Below, one piece after another: positions 59,781-64,000 of a stretch of 64,000 nucleotides of DNA. A program made the translations under genes and the position numbers. Positions within the stretch are counted from its first letter, which is position 1, and each line of letters starts with the position of its first letter. This DNA comes from Cryptomeria japonica (Eukaryota; Streptophyta; Pinopsida; Cupressales; Cupressaceae): contig NC_081414.1 in NCBI RefSeq assembly GCF_030272615.1, positions 916,183,648 to 916,247,647 of the forward strand, given 5' to 3'. The notes below the pieces were generated by a model. It searched no databases and was not told the origin of the DNA. It saw nothing but the letters and a program-made list of their open reading frames with translations.

Positions 59781-61989
59781 GCTCCACTCCCTTCATTTGT
59801 AAAGGTTAATAGCAGATTAAAAACAATAGAAAAATAGATAGATTAGAAGTTAGAATAGAGTAGGAGAAGAGGAAAGTGTTGCTAAGACTTGTAAATGGAA
59901 GTACTCTCTTCATTGAAAATATGGTGAAATGTGTTGTTTCAACAAGTTGCATAATTTCTACTTCTCATTTGTTTCCATGATGATTAGATGAATGAAAAGA
60001 TTTGTGAATGATTGATGGTAAAATTCGTTCATCCATACCACTAACAATTTGCTGATTGTAAGTTTGCCTTGTGTGGTCAACTGGAATCCTTAAATGAACT
60101 TAACTTCAATTGCTACTTGCCTTATTGATATGCGTCCTGATGGTGTCTATGTCATTGGTGGTGATTTGAACATCATTTTGCTCTCCATAGAAGATCGCAC
60201 TAGCTTTGTGGAGTTGTTCTTTGATGGCAAAGCAGAGCTTAGTTGAATTTCACTTAATCGTTCATTGTCTCTTGCATTCTTAGGTTTAGAGTAGACTCCT
60301 TGAACCCTATCATTTTTGCTCTTTCATTTTCCAAGAAAATAGTTAGAATCTAAGTTCTCGCAACATCCAAACGTTCAACATTCAAGTATTCAACGTAAAT
60401 CCCATTGGATTACTAGCAATCACATCAACTAATTGAGCTATCTACACGTCAAGACCTGACTATAGAAACCTTGGAGTCATCTTGGTTGATCATATAATTC
60501 AGCATCCAGGAAGATTTTGATCAAGAGAGGATAGAATATTTTTGGTATTTTATTCTATGTTAGAGGTGCATAAAAACACATCAACAGTAAGCGTATGATG
60601 TTCAAATCACTAACAAGGACATAGACAACATCAAGACGATGCATATCAATTAGCAAGTAGCAATTGAAGTTAAGCTTATGAAGAGTTTAGTTGACCACGC
60701 AAGATATTTCACAATCAATGAAATACTAGTAGTATGAACATAAGAATTCCACCATTAACCATTCAGAATAGCTTCCATCCATCTAACCAACATGAAAATA
60801 AATGAGAAATGGAGACCATGCAAAATGTTGAATTATCACATGAAGTTCACCATATCTTCAATGAAATTAATATGCTTCTTGCAACAATGTCTTGACAACA
60901 ATCTCTTTTTCTCCTACTCTACTCTAGCTATTTGCTTGCTATCTACTACTTTCTATTAACCATCGACTATTGCCTGAAACTAAATTATTAACCTTTACAA
61001 ATGAGAAAAGTGAGCCTTATATAGATAGCTCTTTGCAATGAGTGGCTCAAATTGATTCATAGTCAATGGCCAAGATTACAAGATGAAAACCCTAATTGGG
61101 GTTTGCTACACCCATTACATAGTATATAATGCTACACCAATGATAAAACTACAGTAAATAGGACACAGGTCCTTCCTTGGATTATCGACCAATAGATGAC
61201 GAGGGTAGGTACATCAAACTTTGTGCCAGCATGTGGTAGTTATCTGCCTTGATGGATGAGTCAAGTGCATTGAATCTAGATGCCTTGACTTGGAATGATG
61301 AGTTGGTGATGACTAGGCACCACCTCAACTTGTTCATCTTGTAACTCATCACAAAGTGGCGATTGCAATTATTCTTGATCATCTTACTTTTCATCTTCTT
61401 GTTTGAGAATTCAACCTTAGTGTCACACTTGATATAGACCTTGTGATGTTTATGCTTGATGTTCTTGACCTTCTCCTCACATTAGTGATTAATCTTCCTT
61501 TCCTTGCTTAACTATTGTGGAGAGCTTCCTCTCCATCCACTTCCTTGATCTTGAAGTATTCTCTTTGTGTCAATGGGTCTTCATGTTGAGGTATTCTTTC
61601 ATCTTCATGAGCCTTGATGAACTGTGAATCTTGATGTTGTAACTCCTTCACACTATCAATATAATGCTGGAGTTGTAAAGTGAACACACTGATCTCCTCC
61701 TTTGCATTGTGAAGTCCTTGTACTCAAGCCCTTGAACCTTGAATATCTTGACTCTTCCATGTGATTGATTCCTCCATCATCATGTTGCCCTTGCATCAAA
61801 TCTTGTGATGATGAGCCTTCATTCTTCCCTTAATCATACCTGCAAAATAAAAAAAGAAGACATCAAACACACATGGTATGGACAGATATCACAAACCCTC
61901 AATCTGATATGTACTCTAAATGATGATGAAATGGTGATTTGATCTCTGTTTTCCATGTCTGATTTCTGAATTGCCAGGATCGATCTTAA

Positions 61990-62740
61990 TGTTTTGAAGG
62001 TCTGACTAGCAGTGACATATAGGAGGTCGGAGATTTCACCCTCTAGTGGAAATGTTCTCAAAAAGTTCATGGTTTTGATAACCTACTGGAAATGAACATC
62101 TGCTGATCAGACCTTTCACCAGCAAATGGAAGTCAAAAGGTCGGGGTTTCAGACCTGAAGTGGAAATAGTAGCGAGGTAAGTGGCCGGACTTTTACTCAT
62201 GAAGAGGCAGTTGATGCAAGATGGTCGGACATTTTGAGGCTAAGTGGAAGTAGTCTAAGGAAGGTCGGAGTTTTGACCATGCACTGGCAGTGATCAGGGT
62301 TTTGAGGGCTGATTGGAAATCACTAAGGCAGGTTGGGGATTTCAAGCCCAACTGGCAGTGGTTACGAGCAGTTCGGACTTTTGAGGTGGCATTGACAGTG
62401 ACCACAAAGTGGTCGGAGTTTTCACGCCTCACTAGAAGTCTTCAAATGAAGTTGTGGTTTTGGCCTTGAACTAGAAGTGATCAGCAAGTAGGTCGGAGAT
62501 TTGAGTGCTAAGTGGAAGAGCTGATCCCTAATGATCTTAATCACCTTTTGATCTCTTCATCAAGTTAGTCATTTACTTGATCAAACTTTTGAATCATTCA
62601 TACCCTTTTCATCAAGGCAGCCTTATCTCCTTTGAGGCATTGAGACAGCAGCACCTTTGCCCGTCATTGATCTTCACTCCATAGGCCAGACTTTTGGACA
62701 CCAACTAGAAGTGGCCTAGAACTGGTCGGGCTTTTTGCAA
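61990..62740 (-). repeat. ~57-bp degenerate tandem array of L5
   Basis: In plus-strand view, about ten units contain GGTCGGAGTTTTGA-like and ACTGGCAGTG/AGTGGAAGT-like words alternately. The unit is unrelated to the L1, L2 and L3 arrays but occupies the same place in the LTR. Confidence 0.8.
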
Positions 62741-62773
62741 TGGGGCGATGTGTGAAAACATCACAACAATCTC

Positions 62774-63230
62774 AAACCCTATAGATTTTTTATATTAGTT
62801 TAATTATAAACCATAAATGTTAATCTTTTTCTATTTATAGTTTTTGCAGCATTCTTTAGATTTATAAATTGTTTTTATCACAATTCACAATGTCTCAAAT
62901 CCCATTTAGAAGGTACCCTTGTTGGAAACATGGTATCCTTGGGCAAAAGAAAGGAGAGGTGACTTGTTTTCATTGCAAAACAACTTTTCTTGGGGGAGGC
63001 ATTAACATGTTAAAATACCATCTTGCACATATACCATGTTGAGATGCTAATCCATGTCCAAAAGTGTCTGCTGAGGTTATTTATGAAGTGCAAATTCAAT
63101 TAGAAACCTTTGAGCAGAAAAACAAACTAAAAAAGACTGAAAGAGAGATGGTAACCATTGATGGAATTTATATATTTAGAAGTATGTTGAACTTTTGGAT
63201 TAGACCATGTAGATTTTTATTGCCAACATT
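62774..63230 (+). mobile_element. hAT element 3, part right of the L5 insertion
   Basis: Intron-like T-rich DNA ends at an acceptor-like CTATTTATAGTTTTTGCAG (about 62,850), just before the transposase start. The element appears truncated after about 63,230, since no later exon or right terminal repeat was found. L5 therefore inserted into the 5' intron of this hAT gene. Confidence 0.55.
62892..63189 (+). pseudogene. hAT transposase N-terminus with BED zinc finger
   Basis: From ATG 62,892 the frame reads MSQIPFRRYPCWKHG and then a BED-type finger: CFHC, GGGINMLKYHLAHIPC and NPCPKV. The BED finger binds the element's ends. A TGA at about 63,042 sits where the related sequence has Arg (CGA to TGA). 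After the finger comes a charged stretch (EQKNKLKKTERE). Catalytic exons are missing, so the gene is dead. It is related to, but distinct from, the transposase at 26,622. Confidence 0.75.
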
Positions 63231-63300
63231 TCAGATCAAACTCTATGATCCATCATCAAGGCATTTGTCAAATAGCTAGAGAAGAGAAAGGTATGTCGGA
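63225..63300 (+). repeat. Short sequence shared with 12,248-12,300
   Basis: CTCTATGATCCATCATCAAGG and AGCTAGAGAAGAGAAAG here parallel CTCTATGATTCATCATCAAGG and AGCTAGAGAAGAAAA at about 12,258-12,300. It is the edge of an unidentified repeat. Confidence 0.6.
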
Positions 63301-63318
63301 TTCAAATTTAAACTCTTA

Positions 63319-63372
63319 GTCCAAGGGGTTGAGCTTAATTGGTCAAAACATTGGGTTTTCATTGTAGAGACT
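63319..63372 (+). mobile_element. SINE family 1, copy c, cut by L6
   Basis: CCAAGGGGTTGAGCTTAATT and then TTGGGTTTTCATTGTAGAGA match the head of copies a and b. The copy stops exactly where LTR L6 begins. Confidence 0.75.
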
Positions 63373-64000
63373 TGTTGATGTGTGTTTTATGCACATGTGA
63401 ACATAGAATAAAATACCAAAGCACTTTACCCTCTCTTGAACAAAGTCTCTCAAAAGCTATGCTTCGTGATCAAATGAGACAACTCCAAGGTTACAAAATG
63501 TTAGGTCTTGACGTGTGGAAAAGTTCAATGGTTGATGTGAATTGCTGTTTTAACTTGGGGACTTACACAATTGTTTGGATTTTCTGATCTTATCATGGAT
63601 TTGGAATAGGTTATGCCAATGTCTTAGGATTTTGCAATATAGCTCTTGATCTAATCTAACAAAAAAAAATTTTTAAAAAGGATAAAAGGAATAAGGGTTT
63701 AGGAATTCTATTCTAAAACCTAGAATGCAAGAGGCCATGAACAATTCAATGGAATCCTACTAGGCAACGTCTCACCATCAATGAACAATTTGATACAAGC
63801 TTAGTGCAATCATCTAAGGTTAAATTTATAGATGTTCAAAATTATCACCATCAACATCAATACCATCAAGGCAATGCATACTAATGGATGTGCAATAATT
63901 GAAGTTAAGTTCAATTCTAAATTCCAGTTGACCACACAAGGCGATCCTACAATCAGCAAGAAAGCTAGTGGTATGGACTAAACAAATTCCACACAAATGC
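63373..64000 (-). mobile_element. LTR family L, copy L6 (reverse), cut by the window edge
   Basis: It begins TGTTGATGTGTGTTTTATGC in plus view, the reverse complement of the L right end. It follows L3/L5 through CCTCTCTTGAACAAAGTC, GGTCTTGACGTGT and the TTGACCACACAAGGC region to the window edge. It continues outside the window. Confidence 0.85.

Larger units (their letters stand above)
56710..60586 (+). mobile_element. LTR family L, solo copy L4 (3.9 kb), nested in L5
   Basis: The ends are TGTTGTGACT and ACATCAACA. A perfect 5-bp target-site duplication GTAAG lies at 56,705-56,709 and 60,587-60,591. Joining the flanks restores L5 sequence matching L3 (CTAAG...TATGATGTTCAAATCA). In order it has two tip hairpins, TTTCCTTTG-word repeats, a pyrimidine tract, TATA1 (58,533), an acceptor-like TTTCTTTTTCAG (58,931), an exon-like segment, TATA2 TATATAAGG (59,773) with TTTGTAAAGG, and the conserved right end. 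Confidence 0.93.
56306..62768 (-). mobile_element. LTR family L, solo copy L5 (reverse), interrupted by L4
   Basis: On the minus strand it starts TGTTGTGATGTTTTCACACA (62,768) and ends ACATCAACA (56,306). Flanking TTCTC (56,301-56,305) and ATCTC (62,769-62,773) make a 4-of-5 target-site duplication. Without L4 it is about 2.6 kb. In order it has a ~57-bp array (62,740-61,990), an acceptor-like TTTTATTTTGCAG (61,840), a purine-rich segment, TATA2 TATATAAGG (about 61,023), TTTGTAAAGG, and the conserved right end. The second arm of the tip hairpin is lost. Confidence 0.85.

Overview
The window reads as intergenic DNA from a large, repeat-filled plant genome. The evidence for a plant is the mobile-element set: Copia and Gypsy LTR elements with plant-type signatures (initiator-Met-tRNA primer site, the CTTGAGGACAAG block before a 3' LTR), a spliced plant-type hAT transposase, a plant LINE with a reverse-transcriptase zinc-binding end, and tRNA-derived SINEs. 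A gymnosperm would fit the nested long LTRs, but the sequence alone cannot settle the species. I found no conserved host gene, rRNA, true tRNA gene or CRISPR array. Most open frames in the window are by-products of tandem repeats.

Layout. 1-5,820: an LTR end, then two copies of a ~1.05-1.2 kb direct repeat flanking a 2.7 kb Copia-type solo LTR. 5,820-8,980: AT-rich unassigned DNA with a cluster of TGACGT motifs, a SINE and a 211-bp tandem duplication. 8,988-10,458: a 5'-truncated LINE with a 12-bp target-site duplication. 10,470-26,000: mostly unassigned AT-rich DNA with tandem duplications, an LTR, two SINEs and one tiny secreted-peptide-like frame. 26,020-29,841: a complete hAT transposon with a 722-residue transposase in five coding exons. 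29,850-43,840: LTR pieces, Copia remnants and a deleted hAT. 43,843-52,728: a decayed Copia element whose 3' LTR is split by a solo LTR. 55,703-63,230: another hAT split by a solo LTR that is itself split by a second solo LTR.

The main result is one LTR family, called L here, present six times (32,281-35,883; 37,703-40,659; 48,321-52,441; 56,710-60,586; 56,306-62,768 reverse; 63,373-64,000 reverse). The copies share TGTTGTG...CAACA ends, a paired-hairpin 5' tip, a TATA box followed ~20 bp later by TTTGTAAAG, and a conserved right end. Upstream of that promoter, three copies have a second TATA box. Five copies have a splice-acceptor-like site leading into a purine-rich, partly open segment. 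Between the 5' tip and these signals each copy carries a different tandem array (21 bp, 27 bp, ~167 bp with hairpins, CT-rich, ~57 bp). I infer that these LTRs hold an internal transcription unit and a rapidly replaced repeat module. One copy is followed by a TGGCGC-type primer-binding site, which suggests a Ty3/Gypsy Tat/Athila-like origin.

Insertion order can be read from target-site duplications. L4 went into L5, which went into a hAT intron. L3 went into the Copia 3' LTR. L6 cut a SINE. A hAT derivative landed in L1. Premature stops in the Copia and hAT genes are mostly CAG to TAG, CGA to TGA or TGG to TAG/TGA, as expected from cytosine-methylation decay.
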